A program made the position numbers and the translations under genes. 41,140 nucleotides of DNA from the NCBI GenBank assembly GCA_027487315.1, contig JAIYDW010000087.1, positions 1 through 41,140 of the forward strand, written 5' to 3'. Below the pieces are notes generated by a model that was not told the DNA's origin, ran no database searches, and worked only from the letters and a program-made list of their open reading frames with translations. Shown here piece by piece: positions 1 to 7,778 of the stretch (positions are counted from its first letter, which is position 1; each line of letters opens with the position of its first letter). The stretch is from Verrucomicrobiaceae bacterium. Lineage in GTDB: Bacteria > Verrucomicrobiota > Verrucomicrobiia > Verrucomicrobiales > Verrucomicrobiaceae.

Positions 1-1940
1 GCCCCCCCCACAAAATCCGGCACCCCGTCCCCATCAAAGTCCACCACCGTTGGACTCACATCGTGTCCCTCAATGTTCACCTCCGCCAGCAACCCGCGAT
101 CCGCAAAAAACCACTTCCCTCCTTCACCCCTCGTCTGCTGAATGAAGTTCGCATTCGCCGAATTCAGCAGGATGTCCAGCTTGCCGTCGCCATCCCAATC
201 CACCACGCACAACTTCCGCCGACCACTCTTACCCGCAATACCCGCATTGAGCCTCAATGGCTCCCCAGGCTTCATCACCACCGGCGTCTTCACCTTCAGT
301 CCGTCAGGCACCACCGCCGCAGACACGTCAGCCGCGCATAACACCCGCCTCGGTGATTTCAAAATCAGAATTCCCCCCTGCTTCGCCCGCTCAAAAAACG
401 CCAGATAACCTTCCTGATCCAGCATCACCAAATCCATCAGTCCGTCCGCATTCCAATCCACCGCCACCGGTGTCGTCCGCCACTGCGTCAGCAATCCCTT
501 CCCCTCCGGCTTCATCCACCCGTAGGCCAGACGCGGCTGCTCACCTTCCCACTCCACCTCCACCGGCTTGCCCTTGGCCAACTTCGGCTCCGCACGCGTC
601 CCCACATTCTTAAACCACGTCACCTTGCCCAAAATCGAATTCATCAGCAAATCCGGCAACCCATCACCATCCCAATCCGCCACCGTCTGCGTCGTGTAAC
701 CCCACTTCGCCTCGCACGGCCCCTGAATCGATCCATTGCCTCCCGCCATCGGACGAATCACCTTCCCTCCCGCCTCAAGCAGTTTCGGCGCCGCCCACTT
801 CGGACGCGCCACCTTCGGCCCGCTCAAATTCTCAAACCACCCAATGTATCCGGCCGTGTTCCCGCAAATCAGATCCGTATCCCCATCGCCATCCCAATCA
901 AATCCCACCGGTGTCACCAACGCCCCAAACTTCAAATCCTCCGCCTCTTGCTGAAAGTAACGCGGCCCCTTGAACACCGGCACCTTCGCCTCATCAAACT
1001 TCCCCGTGTTCTCCACAAACGCCACCCGCCCATCCTCATCGCCCACGATCAAATCCAGATCCCCGTCCTTGTCCCAGTCAAACGCCGTCGGTGTGATCAT
1101 CTCCAAATCCATCTTCAAATACCCGCCCTCATCGGTCTTCACCCGCTTCACCAGCGCATACTTCGGCTTCGTCCGCGTCCCGGTGTTCTGAAAATAGGTG
1201 AACCCATCCAAAAACTCCCCGCACAACAGATCGAGGTCCCCATCCCCGTCAAAGTCCGCAAAATTCGGCGACGGCCACCCATAGGTCTCCACTGGCCGAT
1301 CCTCCGCCATCACCTTCTTCGCCTTCTCCCACTTCGGCTTGTCATTCGTCCCCTCATTGCGCACCAAATACACATAACCGCGCAACGGCCCGTTCATCCA
1401 GCGCCCGTTCTCATCATACGCATTGTCCCAGCCATACTCCGTCCAGTCCCCAACGCCGACGATGACGTCATTCACCTGATCCCCGTCGAAATCCACCATC
1501 CGCCACATGTTCGCACGCACCTTGTTCCCGTGCACATTCGTCGGCAAATCCAACGCCACCCCTTGATCGATTCCCACCTTCAAAAAATCCGGATGCACGG
1601 TCTTCGGTGTCATCACCAGCGGCTTCCCGTCCACATAACTCACCTGCACATTCTGCGCCCCCTTGCTAATCCGCTTCCCCGGCTTGAACACCGGCATCGA
1701 CCCCCGCGCCGTATCCCCCGTCGCATTCTCAAACACATAAATCCCGTTGGACGGCTGGTCCGGACAATTCACCACCAGATCAAAATCCCCATCGCCATCA
1801 AAATCCATCGGCAATGGCCAAGCCCACAACCCCACTCCCAAATCCACCACCAATCCCGGATGGTTATACTTCAAACGTTCGAGCGCAAAAGCAGGCAGCG
1901 CCAGCGATGTGAGTAAGGCAATAAAAAGAATCGGTTTCAT
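1..1940 (-). CDS. Secreted FG-GAP/VCBS repeat protein (3' end cut by window)
   Basis: An open frame runs leftward from ATG at 1938-1940 to the window edge without a stop (646 codons seen). It begins MKPILFIALLTSLALPAFA, a typical Sec signal peptide cleaved after AFA. The mature part carries repeated calcium-binding-like aspartate loops, for example DFDGDGDFDL, DWDKDGDLDL, DWDGDGDTDL and DWDGDGLPDL, spaced about 50-90 residues and each followed by an aromatic segment such as YVFENATG or TYFQNTG. This is the FG-GAP/VCBS pattern of integrin-like beta-propeller blades. The protein is probably extracellular or periplasmic; such propellers often bind polymers or proteins, but nothing here shows a substrate. 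No catalytic domain is visible in the part present. It lies 66 bp downstream of the DapA-like gene on the same strand with an inverted repeat between them, so it may be co-transcribed with it or attenuated. Confidence 0.9.
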   Translation of the reverse strand, partial: MKPILFIALLTSLALPAFALERLKYNHPGLVVDLGVGLWAWPLPMDFDGDGDFDLVVNCPDQPSNGIYVFENATGDTARGSMPVFKPGKRISKGAQNVQVSYVDGKPLVMTPKTVHPDFLKVGIDQGVALDLPTNVHGNKVRANMWRMVDFDGDQVNDVIVGVGDWTEYGWDNAYDENGRWMNGPLRGYVYLVRNEGTNDKPKWEKAKKVMAEDRPVETYGWPSPNFADFDGDGDLDLLCGEFLDGFTYFQNTGTRTKPKYALVKRVKTDEGGYLKMDLEMITPTAFDWDKDGDLDLIVGDEDGRVAFVENTGKFDEAKVPVFKGPRYFQQEAEDLKFGALVTPVGFDWDGDGDTDLICGNTAGYIGWFENLSGPKVARPKWAAPKLLEAGGKVIRPMAGGNGSIQGPCEAKWGYTTQTVADWDGDGLPDLLMNSILGKVTWFKNVGTRAEPKLAKGKPVEVEWEGEQPRLAYGWMKPEGKGLLTQWRTTPVAVDWNADGLMDLVMLDQEGYLAFFERAKQGGILILKSPRRVLCAADVSAAVVPDGLKVKTPVVMKPGEPLRLNAGIAGKSGRRKLCVVDWDGDGKLDILLNSANANFIQQTRGEGGKWFFADRGLLAEVNIEGHDVSPTVVDFDGDGVPDFVGG

Positions 1941-1965
1941 AAAAAATCTAAGAGGGTTCGAGCCG

Positions 1966-2005
1966 CTGGCACGCAGGGTTGAAAGAGGAGGCAGTTGCGT
2001 GCCAG
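1966..2005. repeat. 10-bp perfect inverted repeat between two leftward genes
   Basis: CTGGCACGCA at 1966-1975 is exactly complementary to TGCGTGCCAG at 1996-2005, with a 20-base loop. It starts two bases after the DapA-like stop codon (in the leftward direction) and ends 25 bases before the start codon of the FG-GAP gene. On the leftward transcript there is no U-run directly after the stem, only a short one (TTTTTT) close to the next start codon. It could be a weak terminator, an mRNA-stabilising hairpin or an attenuator; the sequence does not decide which. Confidence 0.6.
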
Positions 2006-2006
2006 A

Positions 2007-2930
2007 CTAGGAAACGAGCGCCGAAATCTGTTCCTTCAATTCCGGCAAAACACCCTCCACCCGACCACGCTCCTCATCCCGAAATCGATGAAACGGCTCA
2101 GCCATAAAATCATCACACACTCCCTCGATCGATAGCGCGCACTTGATCCCCTTGATGATCGCCGACGAATGCCGCCCCACTTGATAAAGCCTCGTCGACA
2201 CCTCCATCACCATCGCATGCAAAGCCCTAGCACGCACCAAGTCCCCCGCCACCGCCGCCTGATGCAACGCCACATACAACTCCGGAAACACATTCGCACC
2301 ACCGTTCACCCCGCCGTGCCCCCCCGCAAGCACCGCATCCAACAACAACTCCTCCGGTCCCATCAAGATACTCCAATCCTCCCGCCCCCGAGCCAGTCCA
2401 CACAACCGATGAAAATACGTCATGTTCCCTGAGCTATCCTTAATCCCATGTACCTTCGGATCATCCATCAACGCCCGCACCGTCTCCACCTCAAAACTCA
2501 CCTTCGTCAGACTCGGCATGTTATACAAAAAGAACGGCAGCGGCAGCTCCGGCAAAAGATGCCGAATGTACTCAATCAACTCGGGCTGCCCCTCCGGCAA
2601 ATAATACGGCGGCGCCGCCACCAAAGCAGCCGCCCCCACCTCCGCCGAGTGCCTCGCTAACTCCACCGACTCCACAAACGCCGTGTCCGTGATCCCCACC
2701 AGCACCGGCACCCGCCCCTTCGCCACTCGACACGCCACCGACACCACCTCCCGCCTCAGCCGATAACTCAAACTCGGCCCCTCCCCCGTCGTCCCCAAAA
2801 CAAACAAGCCCCCCACCCCACCCCCAATCAGCCGCTCAATCAACCGCTCAAACCCTTCCATATCCAGCGTATCACGATCCGTGAGAGGAGTAACCAATGG
2901 AGGCACAATGCCAGTAAGTAGCGAGTTCAT
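2007..2930 (-). CDS. Dihydrodipicolinate synthase/N-acetylneuraminate lyase family protein
   Basis: A 307-residue class I (Schiff-base) lyase of the DapA/NanA/KDG-aldolase superfamily, the usual length for the family. The start at MNSLLTGIVPPLVTPL (2928-2930) is preferred over an upstream in-frame ATG because it fits the family N-terminus. Visible signatures are the GTTGE loop at residues 46-50, the catalytic tyrosine in LYNMPS (Tyr136) and the Schiff-base lysine in HGIKDSSG (Lys164). These enzymes condense or cleave pyruvate with an aldehyde in the cytoplasm. The neighbouring fucose-isomerase-like gene and the nearby sulfatase favour a sugar-acid aldolase role over lysine synthesis, but this is inference; the substrate-specificity residues do not settle it. 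It is divergent from the small genes starting at 2993, with 62 bp between start codons. Confidence 0.88.
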   Translation of the reverse strand: MNSLLTGIVPPLVTPLTDRDTLDMEGFERLIERLIGGGVGGLFVLGTTGEGPSLSYRLRREVVSVACRVAKGRVPVLVGITDTAFVESVELARHSAEVGAAALVAAPPYYLPEGQPELIEYIRHLLPELPLPFFLYNMPSLTKVSFEVETVRALMDDPKVHGIKDSSGNMTYFHRLCGLARGREDWSILMGPEELLLDAVLAGGHGGVNGGANVFPELYVALHQAAVAGDLVRARALHAMVMEVSTRLYQVGRHSSAIIKGIKCALSIEGVCDDFMAEPFHRFRDEERGRVEGVLPELKEQISALVS

Positions 2931-2992
2931 AATGCGATGCTTGTTTAACAGGAAGATTGATTTTAGGGAGCGTTTCAGGTAGCCTTTCCAGC

Positions 2993-3184
2993 ATGAAGCC
3001 TGAAATTGATCCAAAGCTGTTGGAGAATCCGCTCTTCAAAGAGTTGATGGCAGAAGGTTTGGCGATTCAGGACCGCTTTGCCGCCGAACCGGTCTATGCG
3101 AAAACGGGCAAAGGATTTCTGAAAAGCGCCGGAGTTGGAGAGCTTCAGAAGCTCAAAACTCAAAGGCAGCCTAAAAAAAACTGA
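2993..3184 (+). CDS. Small hypothetical protein (63 aa)
   Basis: ATG at 2993 opens a 63-codon frame beginning MKPEIDPKLLENPLFKELM and ending in a basic tail (KLKTQRQPKKN). It has no signal peptide and no membrane segment, and is predicted to be soluble and mostly helical. It is preferred over the opposite-strand frame because it is followed after three bases by another plausible gene in the same direction, suggesting a two-gene operon. An in-frame upstream ATG at 2957 is possible, but would add a low-complexity SGSLSS stretch. I do not recognise the family. Confidence 0.6.
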   Translation: MKPEIDPKLLENPLFKELMAEGLAIQDRFAAEPVYAKTGKGFLKSAGVGELQKLKTQRQPKKN

Positions 3185-3187
3185 CCC

Positions 3188-3580
3188 ATGCCTTCCATGC
3201 ATCAGGACTGGCTCGCACCCTTCACGTGGGAGATGGTCGCAGCCCAGAATGCTGTGCTTTGTCAGGCCAAAAACTCTCTTCACAAGCCGACAAGCGACGG
3301 ACACGAAAGCACGCGCGAGTTGTGGGAAACCCATCACAGAACGGTCATGACTCTCGAACAAGCCGTCGACCTCTGTCGCCGCTGCCATAAAATGGCGCCC
3401 TTCTGCTTCTATAACGGCAACACATTCGCCTCCATCGTGGCTTTGGTGATTCGCAAACTCGATCTTCCTGCCGTCGAAGCGCACCTCATGCGCAGCCTCG
3501 CAGGCCACATCGTCGCCGGCGTCGCCACCGAAGAAGAGGTCCGCGCCTTTCACAACCTCTGCTCCAAGCTCGACGCCTAA
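3188..3580 (+). CDS. Hypothetical protein (130 aa), possible metal or redox cysteines
   Basis: It starts three bases after the stop of the 63-residue gene, so the two are probably co-translated. The protein has an aromatic N-terminal region (WLAPFTWEM), a cluster LCRRCHKMAPFCFYNGN containing C-x2-C-H and a third cysteine, and a C-terminal helical part ending FHNLCSKLDA. The spacing of the cysteines and histidine could bind a metal, but no known zinc-finger pattern is complete. No signal peptide or membrane helix is seen. The family is not recognised; an alternative start at the second Met (MHQDW, 3197) is possible. Confidence 0.65.
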   Translation: MPSMHQDWLAPFTWEMVAAQNAVLCQAKNSLHKPTSDGHESTRELWETHHRTVMTLEQAVDLCRRCHKMAPFCFYNGNTFASIVALVIRKLDLPAVEAHLMRSLAGHIVAGVATEEEVRAFHNLCSKLDA

Positions 3581-3671
3581 GGTGGCGCAACCATCTTGGT
3601 TGCCGCCCTCCCCTTGTTGCAAGCAGCTCGCTCGCACCCTCCCTCCAGCGCTCGTCATCTCCCCCCGCATC

Positions 3672-5306
3672 TCAGCTCCCCCACTCCAGTTCCCGCGTCC
3701 GCTTCCCGCACACATTCACCCGCATCCCCAGCGCCCGCGCAAACGCCGCCTTCGCAAACAAACACGCATCCGCCGCCGCCGCATCATTCGCATAAGCCAC
3801 CTGGATGTGATTCGCCTGATGCTTCGCCATCAACTGATCCCGACTCACCCCATACGTCACTGCATGCATGATCGGCCACTGCGGTGTCGTAGCCTCCAAC
3901 CGCCGCCGCGTCTCCGCCTCTGGCAGCGCCACCACACCTCCCCTCCCAATGTCCATATGCAACCCTCCCTCCGCCACATAGATCCGACTCCACACAATCT
4001 CACCCGGCTTTGACACCCCATGCACCGTGCTCCCCCCGTTCGGAAAATACATCGCCGGTTGCCGATACCCGTGCGCCCCCTTCCATCCCCCCACAAAATG
4101 CGCCGGCGGTGCCGCCCCACTGATCAACAGCACCCAAACATAATCCTCCACCGTTCCCGACGCATCCAAATCCCCCCACCGCACATCATGCAGCGTGTTC
4201 TCCATCGGCTGCCCCAGCGCCAAATGCACCCGCTGCGTCAAAATCGCATCCAACCCCGCGCACTCATCCACCTCATTGAAATGCGGCAGCAGCACCCCTT
4301 TGTATAACACCCGCTTCCCATCCCGACTCTTCACCGGCGGTCTATCCAAATTGTTGAGAATCCCCTCCACCAAGTCACTCGCCGGCAACAAATCCTTCAA
4401 CCCCTGCTGATACTGAATCCCGATCGTGTCACAGCCAAAATCATCCGCCAACCGCACCGCCGCCACATACATCCGGCACTGCAACAAAATCTGCGCCTCG
4501 GTCAGATCAGCCTCATGCTTCTTCCCGGTGTGAAAGGTCATCCCCTTCTTCTTCAGCCAGTCATACACAGCACGCCCATCGCTCTCCGCCACCTGCATCG
4601 TCTCATGATAAAGCGCCGACTGGCTTAACCTCTCCTTAAACACCCCGCACCCATGCAGCAAATGATCAGGGATGATCGCATTGTACATCCCCATGCACCC
4701 CTCATCAAACACCCCCATGATCGCCTTGTCCTCCACCAACTGCCGCGCCAATTGCTTGCCCAAAGCCAACGCCTTCCCCGGTACCTTCACCGCCTCCAAC
4801 GACCTCGCATGCGACACATCATGCGTCACCTTCCCCGTCTTCAGCCACTCCCTCAGCTTCGTCACAAAAAACGCATCCTTAAAATCCTCACTCCACAGCG
4901 TCGAATACGTCACTCCCTGTTTCGTCAGCGACCCGTTCAAATTCAGCATCCCCACCAACCCCGGCCACTGACCGCTCCAGTTCGCCACCGTCAAAATCGG
5001 CCCCTCATGCGTGCTCAGCCCCGCCAGCACGTGATGCGAATACTGCCACACCGCCTCCGCCACAATCAGCGGCGCCTTCGGATCAATCCCGCGAAACACC
5101 TCCATCCCCTCCTTCTGACTCGCGATGAACCCATGCTTCTCCTTCGCCTTCACCACATGCGCCCGCTGCACCGTCCACCCCTCCGCCGCCAGCGCCTCCC
5201 CCAACGCCCCCTCAATCGCCGCCTGCGCCGGCCAGCACGTCTGATTGGCAGACAAACGCAAGTCACCACTGGCGACAAGCAACACCGTTCGTTTCGAGAT
5301 CTTCAT
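3672..5306 (-). CDS. L-fucose/arabinose isomerase-like protein
   Basis: A 544-residue cytoplasmic protein resembling the L-fucose isomerase superfamily, which interconverts aldoses and ketoses using a divalent metal. The start [15 protein letters not shown] at 5304-5306 is chosen because it leads straight into the first Rossmann-like strand; an upstream ATG would add nine residues. Recognisable blocks are [12 protein letters not shown] near residue 20, [19 protein letters not shown] in the middle, [20 protein letters not shown] and [13 protein letters not shown]. The acidic residues in FDEG and NEVDE are candidate metal ligands. The length is slightly below that of canonical FucI (about 590). 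Together with the DapA-like lyase 0.7 kb away it suggests deoxy-sugar catabolism, although the two small rightward genes between them mean they are not one operon. The exact substrate is not shown. Confidence 0.8.
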   Translation of the reverse strand: MKISKRTVLLVASGDLRLSANQTCWPAQAAIEGALGEALAAEGWTVQRAHVVKAKEKHGFIASQKEGMEVFRGIDPKAPLIVAEAVWQYSHHVLAGLSTHEGPILTVANWSGQWPGLVGMLNLNGSLTKQGVTYSTLWSEDFKDAFFVTKLREWLKTGKVTHDVSHARSLEAVKVPGKALALGKQLARQLVEDKAIMGVFDEGCMGMYNAIIPDHLLHGCGVFKERLSQSALYHETMQVAESDGRAVYDWLKKKGMTFHTGKKHEADLTEAQILLQCRMYVAAVRLADDFGCDTIGIQYQQGLKDLLPASDLVEGILNNLDRPPVKSRDGKRVLYKGVLLPHFNEVDECAGLDAILTQRVHLALGQPMENTLHDVRWGDLDASGTVEDYVWVLLISGAAPPAHFVGGWKGAHGYRQPAMYFPNGGSTVHGVSKPGEIVWSRIYVAEGGLHMDIGRGGVVALPEAETRRRLEATTPQWPIMHAVTYGVSRDQLMAKHQANHIQVAYANDAAAADACLFAKAAFARALGMRVNVCGKRTRELEWGS

Positions 5307-5606
5307 GGTCGGGCAAAATTCGGGCGCAAGCAAAGCCTCACCCTGGGTTGGATAACCCCATCCTCACAAAGCCACCCACCCAAGGCAACCCTCATGGCGT
5401 GCCCATTTCAGAACACGCATGCCCATTCTTGACCTCGTATTAGACCGTTTCTCGAAAAGAGGGTCATTTTGATCCGGCGAGCGCAGCGGCTTCAATGGCA
5501 AGGAAGTCGCGCAGCCCGCTATCAAATCAATAGCGGGCAAGCGGCTGACGCAGCCAATGAGGCCGCTCCGCCGCTGGGCAAGGTGACAAGCATTTCGAGA
5601 ATCGGT
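5307..5606. other. Intergenic region between thrS stop and isomerase start
   Basis: About 300 bases with no credible gene. The thrS-proximal half (5485-5567) holds the nested inverted repeats described separately. The other half, read leftward, should carry the isomerase promoter; a sequence TCTAATACGA (about 5439-5448) could serve as a -10 element, but I see no convincing -35. The words AATGGGCATGC and AATGGGCACGC (reverse strand, about 5397-5435) form an imperfect direct repeat upstream of the isomerase and could be an operator. Confidence 0.4.
5485..5567. repeat. Nested inverted repeat downstream of thrS
   Basis: An inner perfect 9-bp stem, GCCCGCTAT (5514-5522) with ATAGCGGGC (5530-5538), has a 7-base loop. 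It is flanked by a 15-base outer pair (5485-5499 with 5553-5567) matching at 13 positions, one mismatch being a G-U wobble. The structure begins 40 bases after the thrS stop in the leftward direction. No U-run follows, so it is more like a REP-type or mRNA 3'-end structure than a classical terminator. Confidence 0.6.
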
Positions 5607-7568
5607 CTACATCCGCCGCTCCCTCACCTCCGCCAGCAACTCCGCCACAAACTCATCCACCGCCTTCACCCCGATGTCACCCCGCCGGCTATGCCTCACC
5701 GCCACCGAGCCCGAAGCCGCCTCTTTCTCCCCCAGCACCAGCATATACGGCACCTTGTCGAGTTGCGCATTCCGAATCTTCGCCCCGATCTTGTCCGACT
5801 CATTCACCAACGTCGCCCGCAAACCCGCCTCCTTAAGCTTGGCAAACACCTCATCTGCAAACGCATCGCTCTTCTCACTCACCGTCAAAACCCGCACCTG
5901 CTCGGGTGCCAGCCAAGCCGGGAAATGCCCCGCAAAGTGCTCGATCAACACCCCGCAAAAACGTTCCATGCTCCCGAACGGCGCCCGGTGAATCATCACC
6001 GGCCGGTGCGACTTGTTGTCCGCTCCCGTATACTTCAAATCAAACCGCACCGGCAGCACATAGTCCACTTGCACCGTTCCCAACTGCCACTCCCGCCCGA
6101 TCACATCCTTGATCACAAAATCAATCTTCGGCCCGTAAAACGCCGCCTCTCCCGGTTCCTCCGTGAACGGCACTCCCAACGTCGCCGCCGCATCCCGGCA
6201 CGCCGCCTCCGCTTGATCCCACTGCTCCGCATTCCCCGTGAACTTGCTGCTGTCTGGATCACGAAGACCCACACGCACCCGGTAATCCTTCATGCCCAGC
6301 GTGTTCAATACCGTCTTCACCAAACTCAAACACCCCTGAACTTCCGCCGCCACCTGCTCCTCCGTGCAGAACAAATGCGCATCGTCCTGCGTGAATCCGC
6401 GCACCCGCGTTAGCCCGTTCAACTCCCCGCTCTGCTCCCACCGATAAACCGTTCCAAACTCCGCCAACCGCACCGGCAGATCCCGATAACTCCGCGGCTG
6501 CGAATCAAAAATCTTGATGTGATGCGGACAGTTCATCGGCTTCAACATGAACCCATCCAACAAATCCTCATCCGGCAGCACCCGGCTCTCCGGAATCACC
6601 TCCTTGCCTGCCCGCTCATTCAGTTGGTTGCGCAGCTTCGCCGAAACCGCATCCAACCGCGCCATCACCTCCGCGCATGTGCACCCCGCATCCGCCGCCT
6701 GCTGCATCGCCTCATTCTCCATGATAGCCCCGAACTGGCTCTCCTTGTAGTAAGGAAAGTGACCGCTCGTCTTATACAGCGTCAACTTCCCGATGTGCGG
6801 CGTGAACACCTGGCTGTAACCCTGCTTCCTCAGCTCCTCGCTGATGAAATTCTGCAACTCCTGCCTCAGCACCGACCCGTTCGGCGTCCACAAAATCAAC
6901 CCCTGACCCACATCCTCATCAATGTGAAACAACTTCAACTCCCGCCCCAGCTTGCGGTGATCACGCTTCTTCGCCTCCTCCAATTGCACCAGATGCTGCT
7001 CCAACTCCTCCTTGCTCGGAAACGCCGTCCCATAAACCCGCTGCAACTGCGGCTTCGTCTCGTCCCCCATGTAAAAGGACGCCGACACACTCATCAGCTT
7101 CACATTCTTGCACTTGCTCGTATAGCCCACATGAGGTCCCGCGCACAAATCAATGAAATCCCCGTTCTTGAAGCATGAAATCTCCTCCCCCTCCGGAATC
7201 TTATCGATCAAATCCAGCTTGAACACACTGCGATTCCCTGGCCGCTCCGACAACCCGCCCAGCCGCCCGCTCTCCGCCAGCGCCTTCGCCTCCTCCCGAC
7301 TCACCCCCATCCACTCAAACTTCTGGTTCTCCTTCGCAATCTTCTTCATCTCCGCCTCGATCTTCTCAAAGTCATCCGGCGTGATCCGGTGCTCCGGCAG
7401 ATCAAAATCATAGTAAAACCCATTCTCCACTGGCGGCCCGTAAGCAAACTGAGCACTCGGCCACAGCCGCAAAATCGCGGTCGCCATCACATGAGCAGCA
7501 GAGTGCCGCAGACGGTCAATATCAGACATCTGGGCACGTTCTTCGAGGGTCTTGCGTTCAGTAGACAT
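5607..7568 (-). CDS. thrS: Threonyl-tRNA synthetase lacking the TGS domain
   Basis: A 653-residue class II synthetase that charges tRNA-Thr with threonine in the cytoplasm. The editing (SAD) domain is marked by H22SAAH26 and CAGPH near residues 142-146. The catalytic core is marked by KPMNCPHH (zinc Cys347), DDAHLF (His398) and MIHRAPFGSMERF (third zinc His and motif 3), followed by an anticodon-binding domain ending VPYMLVLGEKE. The 51-residue spacing between the zinc Cys and first His equals that of E. coli ThrRS. Two oddities are visible: the roughly 60-residue N-terminal TGS domain is absent, the editing domain starting almost at the first residue, and about 55 extra residues (about 282-340, including a CTC motif) are inserted before KPMNCP. 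The start is MSTERKTL; MSDIDRL 13 residues later is possible. Confidence 0.97.
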   Translation of the reverse strand: MSTERKTLEERAQMSDIDRLRHSAAHVMATAILRLWPSAQFAYGPPVENGFYYDFDLPEHRITPDDFEKIEAEMKKIAKENQKFEWMGVSREEAKALAESGRLGGLSERPGNRSVFKLDLIDKIPEGEEISCFKNGDFIDLCAGPHVGYTSKCKNVKLMSVSASFYMGDETKPQLQRVYGTAFPSKEELEQHLVQLEEAKKRDHRKLGRELKLFHIDEDVGQGLILWTPNGSVLRQELQNFISEELRKQGYSQVFTPHIGKLTLYKTSGHFPYYKESQFGAIMENEAMQQAADAGCTCAEVMARLDAVSAKLRNQLNERAGKEVIPESRVLPDEDLLDGFMLKPMNCPHHIKIFDSQPRSYRDLPVRLAEFGTVYRWEQSGELNGLTRVRGFTQDDAHLFCTEEQVAAEVQGCLSLVKTVLNTLGMKDYRVRVGLRDPDSSKFTGNAEQWDQAEAACRDAAATLGVPFTEEPGEAAFYGPKIDFVIKDVIGREWQLGTVQVDYVLPVRFDLKYTGADNKSHRPVMIHRAPFGSMERFCGVLIEHFAGHFPAWLAPEQVRVLTVSEKSDAFADEVFAKLKEAGLRATLVNESDKIGAKIRNAQLDKVPYMLVLGEKEAASGSVAVRHSRRGDIGVKAVDEFVAELLAEVRERRM

Positions 7569-7778
7569 AAGTTGAGGGCTGCCAACATGGCGCATCCCCC
7601 CAATTTTGCGACCCCCGATTTATCACATTCTTTGACTCCTCCCCCCAAACTCCAATTCGCTATACCTCTAACGTCAATATGCTCATTAAATCCGCAGGTC
7701 CAGCACCCTTGCTTGTAAGAATTTTCTTTCAATGCAAATCGTTTATTCTTAGTCTCAGACCATATTCACCCAACCGAA

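Noticed and set aside
948-1916. 322-codon rightward frame over the FG-GAP gene
   Set aside because: It is rich in His, Arg and Pro, has no domain, and lies opposite a clear FG-GAP gene; it is a shadow frame.
2975-3715. 246-codon leftward frame over the two small rightward genes
   Set aside because: It has no recognisable features and conflicts with the tightly spaced pair, although this is the least certain strand choice in the window.
7569-7778. Promoter for the giant lipoprotein in the thrS divergent gap
   Set aside because: TTGCTT near 7711 has no good -10 at proper spacing, and no TGGC-type site is present; not supported enough to list.
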